From NCBI RefSeq assembly GCF_041260155.1, contig NC_091936.1, positions 43,932,930 through 43,996,929 on the forward strand: DNA of 64,000 nucleotides, in the 5' to 3' direction. Under the pieces are notes generated by a model. The model saw only the letters and a program-made list of their open reading frames with translations. It was not told the DNA's origin and made no database searches. Made by a program: the position numbers and the translations under genes. Positions within the stretch are counted from its first letter, which is position 1. The number at the start of each line of letters is the position of its first letter. Shown piece by piece: positions 36,946 through 48,900 of this stretch. The stretch comes from Ptychodera flava (taxonomy: Eukaryota; Hemichordata; Enteropneusta; Ptychoderidae).

Positions 36946-37444
36946 CTCTGACTTGAATCAAATTTTGTAAAAAGGAAATCACTTTACTTATGCATAAAAA
37001 GTGATACCCGAACACTGTCATGACATGAAGACAGCTTTAACTTTAATGGTATGGAAAATGATGGAAAAACTTAACCTTCCATCTCAACACAGCAGGGTTT
37101 TTTGTCACTGAAATTTCCAGTAGCAGTACTACAACTTTCATCAGAAGATTAACCCGATCCCAATTTATATCGTGACCTTCCGTACACGTGACATCAAAAT
37201 CGGCTCATAGACTTTCGGTAATTTATACGTATCCAGGATTACCAACCGTTCAACGTTAGCAGCCACGACAAACTTGTCGAGAGTGATCATGAACGAAGTC
37301 GTCTTATAAAGGAGAATGCCTTTTGGAATTACACACGCGTTTTTGATTTACATATTTTGTCTGATGTTCACAATTATGTCATGAAAACTGGAACTGAACA
37401 GCTCCTTTTATTCCCTCGTCGTATACTTCAAATGAAGTCATGAT

Positions 37445-37453
37445 TATAAATAG
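37445..37453 (+). promoter_or_regulatory. TATA box of the tyrosinase gene
   Basis: TATAAATAG, 67 bases upstream of the tyrosinase ATG. Transcription would begin near 37475. Confidence 0.6.
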
Positions 37454-37519
37454 AAACGTATGCAATGAGGTTACGTGACCCCGAGAGCTGAACTTTTCTA
37501 TCAATGCTGAAAGTTAAAG

Positions 37520-38230
37520 ATGGCGGCGTATCTGGTTATGGCGATCCGTGGGTGTCTGTCTGCTGCATTGCCGTTAACCGTGTTCATAGCATTTCTTTGC
37601 AGCCAGTGCACCGGACAGTTCCCGAAAGACTGCCTATCACCTCATGCTCTGTCGAGCAAGGAATGCTGCCCCGTCCCTGAAGGGCACCGGGCGAAATGTG
37701 GAGGTGCTGGAAGAGGCACATGCGAAGATCTGTCAGTGGAGAGTGCAGATTGGTCTGATTATGTAGGCGATCGGGACAGATTTCAATGGCCATATGTATT
37801 CTTTCACCGGGCATGCAAGTGCGAAGGAAATTATGACGGACCGGACTGTGGCACCTGCAAATTTGGCTTCTACGGCGGACTATGTGCTGATAGGGTAATG
37901 CTGGTTCGGAAAAATATTTTGAAAATGCCGAGGGCAGAGGTAGAGAAGGTAAAAGCATACATTTTAGAGGCTAAAAATACAGTCAGCAAAGTTCAAGTGG
38001 CGACTAGTCTGTACGTGGACATGGAAGACGGAAGGAATCCGTTTTTCAACGATATCAACGAATATGACTTATTCACATGGTTGCACTACTATGCTACAAG
38101 GCCAAATATTCAAAGACCCGCCGGTTGTCAAGGCGACGGTGCCACCAGAGTTGACTTTGCTCATGCCGGGCCGGCATTTTTCTCGTGGAACCGCCTACAT
38201 TTACTATTGTTCGAACGAATGCTTCAACGA
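37520..38230 (+). CDS. Tyrosinase exon 1: signal peptide, Cys-rich region, CuA
   Basis: 237 codons, ending phase 0 at CAACGA then GTAAGT. It carries the secretion signal, paired cysteines of the EGF-like region (CKCEGNYDGPDCGTCKFGF), and CuA. In CuA the segment reads WNRLHLL, where TYR and TYRP1 have WHRxxLL. Confidence 0.95.
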
Positions 38231-41200
38231 GTAAGTGTATGTCACAAGTTAGTCACTTGATGTATATAGAGCGTGTACATAGCTCTCCGTGAAAATCACA
38301 GTGTTCATAGAGATACGTATATCATTAGAATTACTGTTCAGTCTCATTCATGCTTTGTACACATGTTTGGCCGGCCAGACTTCGAACCTGTGCTTGCATT
38401 CCGTGCGGAAAGAGTCATGAACGCTGAAGGCGCGAACAGCTCGTCATGGGTGCAAGCGCGGGTTCGAGGTCCAGGTACTAGGTCTGTCTGGCAAGACTAA
38501 TATGGTCACATCTCTTATCTGTTGCTATGTTTGGCGTACATACTGAAATAGGAATGATAAATGACCTACACTGTCGTAATTAATAACGTCTCCATCATCT
38601 ATAGGTCTGTTCCATTGTGACCCAATGACCAACTCACACCATTCAATTACTTTCCTGTAAATTTGATGATGTTGTACAGAACTGGATTTTTTTATTTTAA
38701 AAGCGAGGAAATTTTATTCTTGGCAAGGTTTCTCCCATGCAGGAGATATGCTTTGAGTCTGGGAAGATACCTACATTAAGGTGTGGCGAGGGTGTGTTTA
38801 GGTACGATTTCTGCAGTTGGGCAGGTATCCAAAATTCACCATAGCAATCCCTAAAAGATAAGAGAAATGTTCACCTTTGTACAACTTGAGCTTTCTATTT
38901 ATAGGACCAGAAGCCGCCTATTGATTTCAGAAATGAAAATGCCTCTCCAAAATGAGAAACAAGAGAAAGCAAGAGAAGATATGATAAGAAATTATTCATA
39001 CCCTTAAAGAATACGAAATGATTCTTTTTTTGATTAAAAAGGGAAACGTTTCTCTCAGTCATGAATCTGTCTTTGCGATGTGTATTAACCTGAACACATT
39101 CTGCTGATTGTGAAAATACGAGTATCCAATGAAATGAGAATGCTGGCCAAGCGGTCTCGGCATTGGTACGTCTATTGTCTCGGGAACGCTTGTTTTATGA
39201 ACATCAGTGTTGATAGGAAAACCAACTAGATTCGTCGACCATTTTCAAACCATCTTGACCATTGCTCGGATTAAGCATAATGCTGTAAAATTGTTATGCA
39301 ACAACATTTGAATTTAAAATCATAGCCCCAGTTTACGAGTATGAAACTGCTAAGTGCTGAGTCGGTGCACTAATTTTATATTAAATAGTTAAATCGCTGA
39401 TTGAAAGAAATTAAGAAGGTTACTTCTGTATACACCCAACAAATGCCTGCTGTTATTGTTGGTCAGTTCTGCCTCATTTGCTTCATGTTCACAGGTAAAT
39501 AACGATTATACATTCGCACTACCGTACTGGGACTTTTCAGAAGCGACACACTGTGATGTCTGCAATGACATCTACATGGGAGACAGTTCGGCAACTTCTC
39601 CTCACCGTGTACTCGGACAATTTGGAAAGTTCAAAACTTTATGCGCAGACGCCGAGCGGTTTCATGGCCTTGGTCTGGTCTGCAGCAACATCGATACCTC
39701 GCAGTCAACTTTTATCACTCGACATCCGGGACACGCCGTCAATCCTTCAACGGAACCGGCCGGACTGCCCGCCGGACTGCCGTCGAAGGACTCTGCCCTG
39801 TATAGCCTAAGCATGACTGCGTTTGATCGACCACCTCAAGCGAGCGAGCCTCGCTTCAGTCAGTGGCTGACATCTCCTTGTAGTTTCAGAAACGTCTTGG
39901 AAGGTAAGCAGTGGCACAGCTACTCTTGGTGACGTCATTATTATTAGTTCAGTTGAGAAGATTCTCCTTCTCAAAGACTATTGCATATTTTATAATACTT
40001 ATTATGGTCTGAGTTGTACGTTTGCAAATCGCCATCTCCACATAAATTGGATTCCATTTAGGAATATCTATATTCAAAGGAGAGGGCAATTCGGGGACAG
40101 ATATACACTTTATTCGGACATTATAATAATTTTCTTGTTTATTACTTATGTATCTGATTTTGAAGTTATTTGAATAAGTGAAGTTTTCATCGTGTTGTTT
40201 GTGTAAAAATCGAAAGTTTAAAGTGAAAGTAATATGCAAAAATCTTTGAGGAGTGAATAACTATACGTATTGTGATGTGTGACCACTCCATCCTAAGATC
40301 TGGTAGTGGCACCCCCAGTCACTTGGTTATTTGAAATCTGCCTTATTATGATTATTATGATTATGATTATGCTAAGCCGCTTTCAGCTCGCTTACAGCAC
40401 AGGCTATTGCAGACAATATTCATCCAGAAGTTATGATTCATAAACGTCATGTATTACAATTTTTATTATACAAGCCTTACCATTGTGTGAGTGTGCCTAT
40501 TACTTTACCCTAGCTATCTCCATATAGTGCAAGGAAAACAGTCCATAACAGTTAATTACCCTCCCCAATCTCCTTCATTGGTATGTTCTACCAGTCACCA
40601 ACGCGTTGGGGAGGGGGGTTATCACCCTGACTAAACAACTCGTTAGCAGCTCATATGGTAACAGACGGATTACCTTATAACTGCATTGGCGATAGGTAAG
40701 GAAAAAAACATGAAAAAACTAATGCAGGAAAGATCGGTAGAAAAAAACTAATGCATGGGATTAGTAAGGGTCATTAACAGATATTTTATGAATACTATAC
40801 AGAGATAGCGAAGGTAAAGTGATAGGTACACACGACACCGGTAAGACTTGTATAATAAAAATATTTAATACCTGACGTTTATTTATCATAACTTCTAGAC
40901 GAATACTGTCTGCAATACGATGTGAAACAGCGTACGGCAGTAAAATCTTGAGTTGCAAACTCGTGCCCTGATGTCAATTTTGTTTGTCCAGGGTCAATGA
41001 TTGAGTCAGCCGAATGATTGAAGCCAGTAGCAAGTATTGACAGTTTGATGAAGTCATAGATGTACAATACGAATGCAAATTTTCAATGATGAGTGCTTAC
41101 AAATACTTAGATGCCAGAACTCTTATGGTAGTATAATTATCCAAACAAGCACACGTCCAATCCAAATGTTGCTTTTTCGTGCAAGACTGTTTCTTGATAT

Positions 41201-44200
41201 TGTACCACCGGCAGGGCATTACGCACATGTTGTTCGCACTTCTGCAGAATAAGACAAACCATTAAATGTGTACAAAGAACGAATAAACTGGCCTCCATTT
41301 TCAAACAGGGTTTGCAGATTCGGAGAAACAGACAGGAAGATTTCCGCCAATAAGGAGTAATTTACATAATCAACTTCATAATCTCGTCCACTCTTACATG
41401 AATGGCACGCTTAGTCACGTGATGTCTTCACCAAGTGACCCGCTCTTCTACTTGATCCACACAAATGTTGATAGAATTGCAGAAAAATGGATTCGGCGGT
41501 ACGTTGTTAAATTTGTTGTTCGAAGCTGTTTTTACGACTAAAAGCGTATCTTCGATGAAAAATTTAGAGAAGAGTTTAAAAGGTGTCAGTGTATTTACTT
41601 TTAGCCACAGACGTTTTTATTTGGAGGCCGTCTCATAATGAAATGTGACTGTCAAAATGAAATTTAAGATTCAAATACAAAGCAACCATCTTCAACAAAT
41701 TCAACATTCACCGGATTTATCATAAAACCGCCATTGTATAAACACAAACAAACTAAGAAATAACTTCATGGACTAGTAAGGGATATTCTTACTAATCAAC
41801 TTAATTTAATTATCTAATCATATTTAGGTCACCTTGATATGAGTAGTTATTTATGCTATTGGCTGTATTTCCTCATAGACATAGAGTTTCCATGGACGAC
41901 TATCCACAAAGCAATACTCCTATTGGACAATCCAAACATTCCTCCATGGTACCTTTCTTTCCAATAAAGACCAATGGTGAATTTTTGAGCCAGTCTCAAT
42001 CTTTTGGATACACCTATGACGATATTGACAATTCTGGTAAGTTGATAGTCTGTAAGGAAAATATCATATAACATACGCATGCGTAGACACAGTGTTTGCA
42101 CAAACCGCTAAGAGAAGATTATCTTTGTATCGTTCAGAATTGATTTAGACAAACTGAGGCGTTCGTTGAGTTCATAATAACGGAATATGTACGCAATAAG
42201 GATAACTTTCTGTGATCTATAGCTACGTGAACGATATAGTCAGTTGAGGAAGACATTTTATGTTCACATAATGCAAAGGACAAAGTTGGAATGGAAAGTT
42301 GACGAGCGGCCAAGCGGGCGGAATGTTCCAATAGAAGTGAAACAGGCAGACAGGACAGATATACAAGAAATCGTCGAGTAATGCTGAGTTTCTCGAAGTG
42401 ACGTAATTAAATAATATCTCGAGATGACGTCAATGCACGTAATTTCTCATATGCAGGGCGACCTTTAGATGAACTTGAAAAAGAAAAGGAAGATAGCGCA
42501 ATCGAAGAAATGAAGAAATGCATGGTTCATGTACATGTAGACGATCAGAGTGGTAGGGACGATGTCTCAAAGAATTTATCAAGTGAAAAAAGTGTGTTAA
42601 AATAGCTACAAGACTTAAATATTATACATTCTATATTTTTATATTTTAATTTGCTATGTCACGTGTCTGCATCAATTTTTGGTGATAATAGACGCTATTT
42701 TGGTGATTTATAGTCCATTTGATTGAAACCCAATTGGTCCCAACTCCATCTCGTCCCAAAGTCACCCCGTTCCGCATCCTGTCGTCCATTCCTGTGTGGA
42801 AAACAACGGAATACGCAACAATGACGTCATCCGTCCTCTCACAAAACATCTCCGAAACCACTTGACTTCTTACGGCATCGCCTTCAACATGTTTGATGGG
42901 CGATGGCAAATATGAAAAAGAATATTTGCTTTTAGATCGTCAAACTCTCTTGACATTGAAGAGACCGATGTTTTTTCAGACTGTGCGTTACAACGATAAA
43001 TTGACGCCTATCTGCTATACACTACAGCAAGCTCAGTATAAATGCATACCTTCATGTTTTATGTCATGTCAGATCACCATTTGAGGTAAAACAAGCAGCA
43101 GGAACTTTAATGCAGATGCATAACAGGCTGATTTTTTATTCTGCTGAGACGACAGGGTGTAGGATGAAAAGGTATCTTTTACTTGGAGTTTGAAATTGTT
43201 TTATGACAAATTTGTTAGGGTCGAAGTGATGTGTCTCATCTCTGACCTTAAACTTGGCAAACTTTGCCGACCAACAAGCCAATGAATCACTATTTGCATT
43301 CATATTAGGCAAATTATGCTGTGTTTTGAGTTATCGTACAAACCGCGTGTCAGCCAATAATTGAATTGCTGTTTTGTCTACTAACCTAGACCTCTACTAT
43401 TACAGAATTCTCAAAGAACCCGGATGTTAAGGAGCAACAGATTATAGCTTTACTTACAAGAGATCAATTCAAGCTTTCCGAGCTACAGAATATTGACGGT
43501 AAAAATATCGTTTGATTTTTCTGTATGATATCTTATATATTTCACATTAAGTTGGAATAATCCATAATCCATTCTTTAGTATGTTTTTACGCATTTTTGT
43601 CGTCGTCAGAAATTGCGTTGGAAAAGATGGATTTGAAAGTTCATTGTTCACGAAAGGAGAAGTTTTAGGGATTGCATAAATTGACGCCACGAGCGTGATT
43701 ATTATGAAGCTGTTGTCTTGAAAAGCAAATTTAAACCCAAACACTACAACTATTTACATTGAAGCCCCGTTAGCTTTATATACATTTTGCTTATAAAAAT
43801 GTCGTCAAATCTTCGGAGAGATGTTTTTGATTCTCGTTATTAAGCCATCGTCTTTGGAAATGCCACTTTTTTAATCCTTGAACTTGGTCTATTGTTCATA
43901 GTTTTTGTGTACTCGCTCGCAGGGGTCATATTTGATTTTAGAATCGAAAATTATTTATCTGTTAAAATATATGTAGTTGAATTTGATTTCAAACCATGTC
44001 CAAAAATGCAAAAAAGATACAGCTGACGAGGGCTTTAAGTCTCTTGAATGCTTATACTATCTTTCGGATGCAGCTGACCTTATATTTTCATTATTTTCCT
44101 CTTATTCCGTTTTATCAATTCGTCACTGATATTTCAGCGCTGAAGTTCAAATATCACCGAATCACGTGGTGTCGAGGGGTCGGGGTCATCGCAGAGGAAT

Positions 44201-44907
44201 TGTACATTTTTTTTAAATGAATTACATGAAGAATTACATGCTGTTGTGGTCATAAATGCGCCTTTAACTATTTACCTTTGGCAGAGTATGACATCAATGA
44301 ATGCGGACAAGATGTTGCTGAATTGGCGACAAATAAGTACCCCTCGGACATGAATGATTTACCACGAGTAAGAGAGTCCAACGGTGAGTACTGTGCAAAG
44401 CTACCAAGTATTACTGTAGAAATTTGAAACCACTGAAATACACGAATTGATGTTTCACTGTGTCGTGTGAGAATATACTCAATGTGTATCAGGGTATTAA
44501 GCTAAATCTTATCATAATCCACCCATTTAATAGAATGGGATTAGCCATGATAATTATTATGTTCTCCAAGGCAGTAGCTTAATGCAAGCCAATCTCTGTC
44601 GCTTCGAGCTTGGCCCTCCAGCAGAACGCGTCACTGATCAGTTAGACGCCATTGAGATAACATGCTATGTCAGACAACGCTATCCAAGCTAAACCTAGAA
44701 AATCAGTCGATTTCTGACAACATCGTTTAATTTTTAATTACAGGCATAGGAAGCAGTCTCGTCGTTGCGATAATTGCCATGTCCGTGATCGGAATCATCT
44801 TATTCCTGGTTGGGAATCTCCTGATAAAAAGGGGTCTCCATGGATACTACAGGAGACGAGCTTACCAACAGATCAGCGGGCAGGATTTCGTGTCCTCAAG
44901 AACTTAA
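37520..44907 (+). CDS. Tyrosinase-family protein, type I membrane, eight exons (639 aa)
   Basis: Binuclear copper oxidase of the vertebrate TYR/TYRP type, expected to oxidise tyrosine/DOPA in melanin synthesis. Exons: 37520-38230, 39495-39903, 41309-41498, 41879-42036, 42457-42552, 43406-43498, 44285-44383, 44744-44907. All junctions are GT-AG and phases agree (0,1,2,1,1,1,1). Order: signal peptide to about residue 32; Cys-rich EGF-like part (38-122); CuA (H189, H215, then N224 where the third ligand His is expected); CuB (H397, H401, H424 all present); acidic stalk 490-586; one transmembrane helix about 590-612; basic stop-transfer and a tail with YQQI, a YxxPhi sorting signal suggesting an endosomal/melanosomal route. 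Length is typical for the family apart from the longer stalk. A first Met at 37520 has a good ATGGCG context; Met at 37538 is the alternative. The Asn at CuA may reduce oxidase activity. Confidence 0.93.
39495..39903 (+). CDS. Tyrosinase exon 2: central catalytic domain
   Basis: Acceptor TTCACAG, donor GAAG then GTAAGC; phase 0 to phase 1. Encodes LPYWDF and CDVCND, matching the PYWDW/CDIC segment of vertebrate tyrosinase, and ends in FRNVLE, equivalent to the family's FRNTLEG exon border. Confidence 0.95.
41309..41498 (+). CDS. Tyrosinase exon 3: CuB
   Basis: Acceptor CAAACAG, donor CGGCG then GTACGT; phase 1 to phase 2. Encodes LHNLVHSYMNGT and LFYLIHTNVD, giving the three CuB histidines. 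It is found only by splice-aware reading because its open frame has no Met near its start. Confidence 0.93.
41879..42036 (+). CDS. Tyrosinase exon 4: C-terminal part of catalytic domain
   Basis: Acceptor CCTCATAG, donor TTCTG then GTAAGT; phase 2 to phase 1. Joining to exon 3 restores an RRHR junction as in vertebrate tyrosinase. Encodes TPIGQSKHSSMVPFFP and FGYTYDD, matching the APIGHN...MVPFIP and LGYDY blocks. Confidence 0.94.
42457..42552 (+). CDS. Tyrosinase exon 5: acidic stalk, symmetric exon with weak donor
   Basis: Acceptor ATATGCAG, donor GTG then GTAGGG (weak); phase 1 in and out, 96 bp. Encodes a charged segment starting RPLDELEKEKED. If the weak donor is not used, the frame continues to a stop at 42603-42605, which would give a form without the membrane anchor. 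Confidence 0.7.
43406..43498 (+). CDS. Tyrosinase exon 6: stalk, symmetric exon
   Basis: Acceptor TATTACAG, donor GACG then GTAAAA; phase 1 in and out, 93 bp. Encodes an EF...LSELQNID-type charged segment with no family match. Confidence 0.75.
44285..44383 (+). CDS. Tyrosinase exon 7: stalk, symmetric exon
   Basis: Acceptor TTGGCAG, donor AACG then GTGAGT; phase 1 in and out, 99 bp. Encodes an acidic segment beginning EYDINECGQD. Confidence 0.8.
44744..44907 (+). CDS. Tyrosinase exon 8: transmembrane helix and cytoplasmic tail
   Basis: Acceptor AATTACAG, phase 1, ending in TAA at 44905-44907. Encodes a hydrophobic helix of about 23 residues (SLVVAIIAMSVIGIILFLVG), a basic HGYYRRR segment and a tail with AYQQI. 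Possible polyadenylation signals ATTAAA follow near 45002 and 45160. Confidence 0.88.
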
Positions 44908-46324
44908 CGACCATCTAGTTTTTCAAGGATGCGTTGGTTTTTTTTTAGCAATGTGCATAGTTACAAAAACACATTGGTTGCCATGTGCAATATATTTACA
45001 AATTAAACCGTGACTATCAAATCATGTTGACCCAGACTGCGTGCTTCACGAAATCAACCAAGGCATCTTCATCTAAAATCAAAACGTTTCCATTTTGTAA
45101 ATATTTTTACATGATTTTGTTTACGTTGAGTTCACTTATTCTTTGCTTTTTACCTGCATGATTAAAGCTGCATTACAATGAAGGAACGGATCTGGTATTT
45201 ATTTAAAATATGTAAGTAAAATTTCAAGATAGGGTGTAGATGGAAAGAAACACTTGTAGACGTCTATATCATCAGGATGTTCATATTTGATTCACTGCGT
45301 ACATCGAGACTTATCTCGACACTCATTGACGTTCCATATTCCAAACAAAGACTATACCTTCAAGTTTGCGTGATCTTCTGGCAAAATGATGTCATGAAAA
45401 CTATGTATTGGGCATGCGCATTCAAATTCTTCTCTCAGTGGCCTCACAATCAGAGAAAAATACCCTCCCGAAAGCTGGTAGCAGCTCATATTTATATCAA
45501 CGAGGAGCACAAGTACAATATTTTGCAAGAATGTCGGACGATCATGCAAAATAAATAAAGAAATGAATAGACATAGAAATAAATGAATACTTTCTTTCCT
45601 CATTCCCCACCTGGCTTGACTATGTTTCTTCTCTGCATCTGTACATCACATCCAGTGCTTGTTCGATCGCCAGTCGATCATTAGGAAGTTCTGTCATAAA
45701 TGTAATTTATATTGTCCACACTTATCCAATGTATTTATGAATTTTGAACATACAAGTATTCCATTGTTGAAAACTTCATTTTCTGTTTTGTACATTCTAT
45801 GAAAAACAAGGCTTGAAATATGCAGTAATATACAAATTGTTTTCACCATTTATCTCTAAGTTTCTTCATTTAGACAAATATGATTTGTAATATTTTACAA
45901 ACGTAAGTAAAAATATAGCTCTTCCGACAACTTGCCTGTGATCTGAGATAGTTCAGAGTTCAGAGACAATCACTTTAATCTTGTAATGATGTTTTGTTTG
46001 GCTTTGTACACATAACGTAGACTTGCTCCAAGTCTGTGGGCATATTAGATATCAAAACAGAATAAATTGAAGGACTAAACTTCAGCAGACTGTCAAAAAA
46101 TATAGGAGGCTGTTGCGTAGATCGTTGGATGAACGCTTCGGACCACAGCTCGTAACTCAGTTGCCGAGAAAAGTCAGGTGACTGGGGCCAATCTACACAT
46201 TACGTCTTTACTGAGCCTTAATTCCAACGAATTGTCTGGAAATAGATTTTCAGAAAGAGTCGTTTGCTATAAATGTTAACACTGCACACAGAAAGTATAC
46301 AAAACAAATAAATTTTGTTCTTCT

Positions 46325-46422
46325 CAGAGTATGTTGAAATGGGGTGTTTGCGTTGCAGGACAATCAAACTGTGTTCAAAATGTAATGCTATTGTTGAAAA
46401 ATGGATATGAAATGAGAAATGA

Positions 46423-46478
<56 letters not shown>

Positions 46479-46800
46479 CTTGCAATAGTACCGCCTAGTA
46501 CTTCACTCAACATACTATTTCGATGTTCTTAAGTCGCTTGTCTTGCCGTATTCATATTCAGTCAAGATGATGATGCCCTAAGGCGTTTGACATAAATGTC
46601 AACGAGATACTATTCATGTACCATTCATAACCAGATCAACAGAAACGACTTCCTTTCAGCCTCGAGTCATTCATTAGTGTGTGACCGTCGTCTGTAAAAT
46701 TAATGATTTTGTACCGAAAACGTCACAAACCCCAGGCAAAGGAAGATGGATCATTCATTGATCCCCAAATCATAATTTGAGAGAGACACAGAGATGTATT
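46325..46800. repeat. Dispersed/segmental repeat, copy 1 (partner at 62.89-63.27 kb)
   Basis: Shares a colinear series of blocks with 62890-63270 in the same orientation: TTATTGTTGA..., a (GA)n tract, GCCCTAAGGCGTT/CCCTAAGGCGTT, CAGCCTCGAGTCATT and AATTTGAGAG. The two copies bracket the expansin gene. Confidence 0.75.
46427..46475. repeat. (GA)n microsatellite
   Basis: A GA tract of about 49 bases inside the repeat copy at 46325-46800. Confidence 0.97.
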
Positions 46801-47499
46801 ACGGAAGCATTTATATTGAGCCAAAACTCGTGTATTTAAAATCATTGTCACCTGAGATGTGTGTGATGGATTTCATCTTCATCAACGGATTCAGATAGGA
46901 TTCAAGACACATGCTCCCCAGCTTGATTGATTTCTGATGGAACTATCACGGGTGTATGATTGTGTTGTTTAAAACACACCAGTGATGACCGTAGCTGGAA
47001 GGGAGGTTGATAGCATTGCCTGAGACTTTTCCACCTGATTATATTTTGACAAAATGGGAAGTTCAACAAAAAGAAAAGTAGAACGAAATGTGAAGTTCAA
47101 CAAACAGAGAACGAAATCGATGAAGCGTAACAAATGTTTACTACGATATAATGCTCAGTGCATCGGCCCATTGTTGCGTCCTTCCGTAATAACACTTCTC
47201 CATTCATCGAGTCGCTGTGTACCTATTGAGTGAAATGCTTTAATTTCCTGAAATCTATTCGTCCGGAAAGACTCGGAAAAGAAATCAAACATCAATTTCA
47301 AGAAAACGCGCGTGATAATGATGAGCCATCTGTCCGAATAAGTTTATAGCGAAGGTGTTCTGCAGGATTTTTTCTTGGCTGGGCAGAAATAAATCATCTT
47401 GTTCGCCGAAGCGACATGAAGTTCGTGAAATTCTTTTCACATTCAGACAATAAAATGTCCCTTCATCATGAAAAATGTACATTCTTTCATGAAGGTAGT

Positions 47500-47720
47500 A
47501 TGCACCTTGTGAAAGTGAAGGACTTTAACTTTTGCTCGAAATTTCTAAATCAAACTTTTGATCACTATTTTACCAAATCTACAATAAAATCGGGGATCAC
47601 CGTCAAAAGTTTGGAAGTGGGAAACAAATTACCCAACATCAGCGATATTTAAAATTCAAGATGCGACCGCCATCCCTGTGTTAACTATATGGGAAAACAA
47701 AAAATTCGGATTTTTTAAAA
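47500..47720 (-). repeat. Inverted copy of the dispersed repeat seen at 0.5, 14.9 and 34.7 kb
   Basis: On the minus strand this resembles the ACTTTGCAC/TTTGGTAAGAGAAT family: the plus strand shows TCAAACTTTTG, TTACCAAAT and CAAAAGTTTGG blocks in reverse order. Confidence 0.5.
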
Positions 47721-47742
47721 AAGAAAGGCAATGAATTTTTAG

Positions 47743-47865
47743 CTTCTATAGACTATAGTCCATAGAAGCTATTTAGATGGGTATCCATCCGGCGTCCGTC
47801 GTCAGTCTGTAAAATTCGGACGAACCATTCTATTTGTTGGTGGTGTTAAAATTCGTCAGTCTGTA

Positions 47866-47936
<71 letters not shown>

Positions 47937-48075
47937 ATGTATGTATGTATGTATGTATGTATGTATGTATGTATGTATGTATGTATGTATGTATGTATGT
48001 ATGTATGTATGTATGTATGTATGTATGTATGTATGTATGTATGTATGTATGTATGTATGTATGTATGTATGTCCG
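47743..48075. repeat. Palindrome followed by (CTGT)n and (ATGT)n arrays
   Basis: A near-perfect 30-bp palindrome (arm AGCTTCTATAGACTA) at about 47741-47770. After it come about 75 bases of CTGT units (47860-47935) and about 140 bases of ATGT units (47936-48073), then CGTCCGTCC. Confidence 0.95.
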
Positions 48076-48079
48076 TTTG

Positions 48080-48900
48080 TGAGGCGTCCGTCCACTCAAA
48101 TATCTTGAGAACCGCAGTACTTACTGATTTGATATTTGTTGTGTAGATGAAAAATATGATTATGAGAAAGTGTTTTTTTTAATTTTTTGATATTGTTGAA
48201 AATATTCAAATTAGCTCAAAAATGGCATTTTTGGTCAAAATTTTATTTCATCAAAACCGCTCGTCTTACAGCTTTGATATTTGGTATACAGGTTTCTACA
48301 GATGAACTCAATATGATATATTGAATATATGATGAAATCAGCAATTTTGAATTTTTGGTACAATTTTTGCCATTTTTGGTCAAAAAATGTGTTTCTCAAA
48401 ACCTACTTGTCTGATGCCTTTAATATTTGGTAAAAAGGTTCCTAGGGGTTGTCTTAGTGTGATATATTGAAATTTGATGAAATCTTCAATTTTTGTATTT
48501 TTTGGTCATTTTTTGCCATTTTTGGTCAAAATATTTGTTTCTCGAAAGTTACTCATCTGATAGCTTTGGTATTTGGTATACAGGTTCCTAGGCTTTATCT
48601 TAATGTAATATATTGAAATTATGATGAAATCTTCAATTTTGTATTTTTGCAGCTAATTTAGCCATTTTTGGTCAGGCCGTCCTGAAATGAGCTATCAAAG
48701 ATATCCATCTTCTTCATCAATACATGTGTCACAAAAAGTTATTCTCTACCGGTACATAACACAGCAGATCTAGAGCTCTGTCGACTGTTGGGTCGCTTGT
48801 TTTTCAAAACCGCTGGTTAGACAGCTTTAATATTTGGTTTACAGGTCCCTAGGATGACCTTAGTGAGATAATTTCATACAGTCAGGAAATACTCAATTTT
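48080..48900. repeat. Second tandem satellite, about 145-bp diverged units
   Basis: A unit landmark of the form TCAAAACC...CT(T/G)...AGCTTTGATATTTGGTATACAGGTT recurs near 48252, 48394, 48541 and 48802, together with GCCATTTTTGGTCAAAA and GATATATTGAA. Its CCGTCC leader and overall plan resemble the satellite at 11.5 kb. Related fragments occur at 52.9-53.1 kb. Confidence 0.85.

Larger units (their letters stand above)
32964..37440. other. Intergenic region between receptor and tyrosinase
   Basis: Contains a minisatellite (33430-33504), copies of two dispersed repeat families (about 34600-34770 and 36010-36200) and an (AAAT)n tract (36899-36945). Frames here are short and unsupported. The two flanking genes are divergently transcribed. 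Confidence 0.5.

Noticed and set aside
37471..37481. TTACGTGACC near the tyrosinase start as an M-box/E-box (MITF-type) site
   Set aside because: It lacks the CANNTG core, so an MITF-type regulatory claim is not supported.
37584..37958. 124-codon minus-strand frame
   Set aside because: Antisense shadow of tyrosinase exon 1, which has family motifs in order and matching splice phases.
38445..38485. GGGTTCGAGGTCCAGG resembling a tRNA T-arm/B box
   Set aside because: No matching A box or acceptor-stem pairing within tRNA distance; it lies in tyrosinase intron 1.
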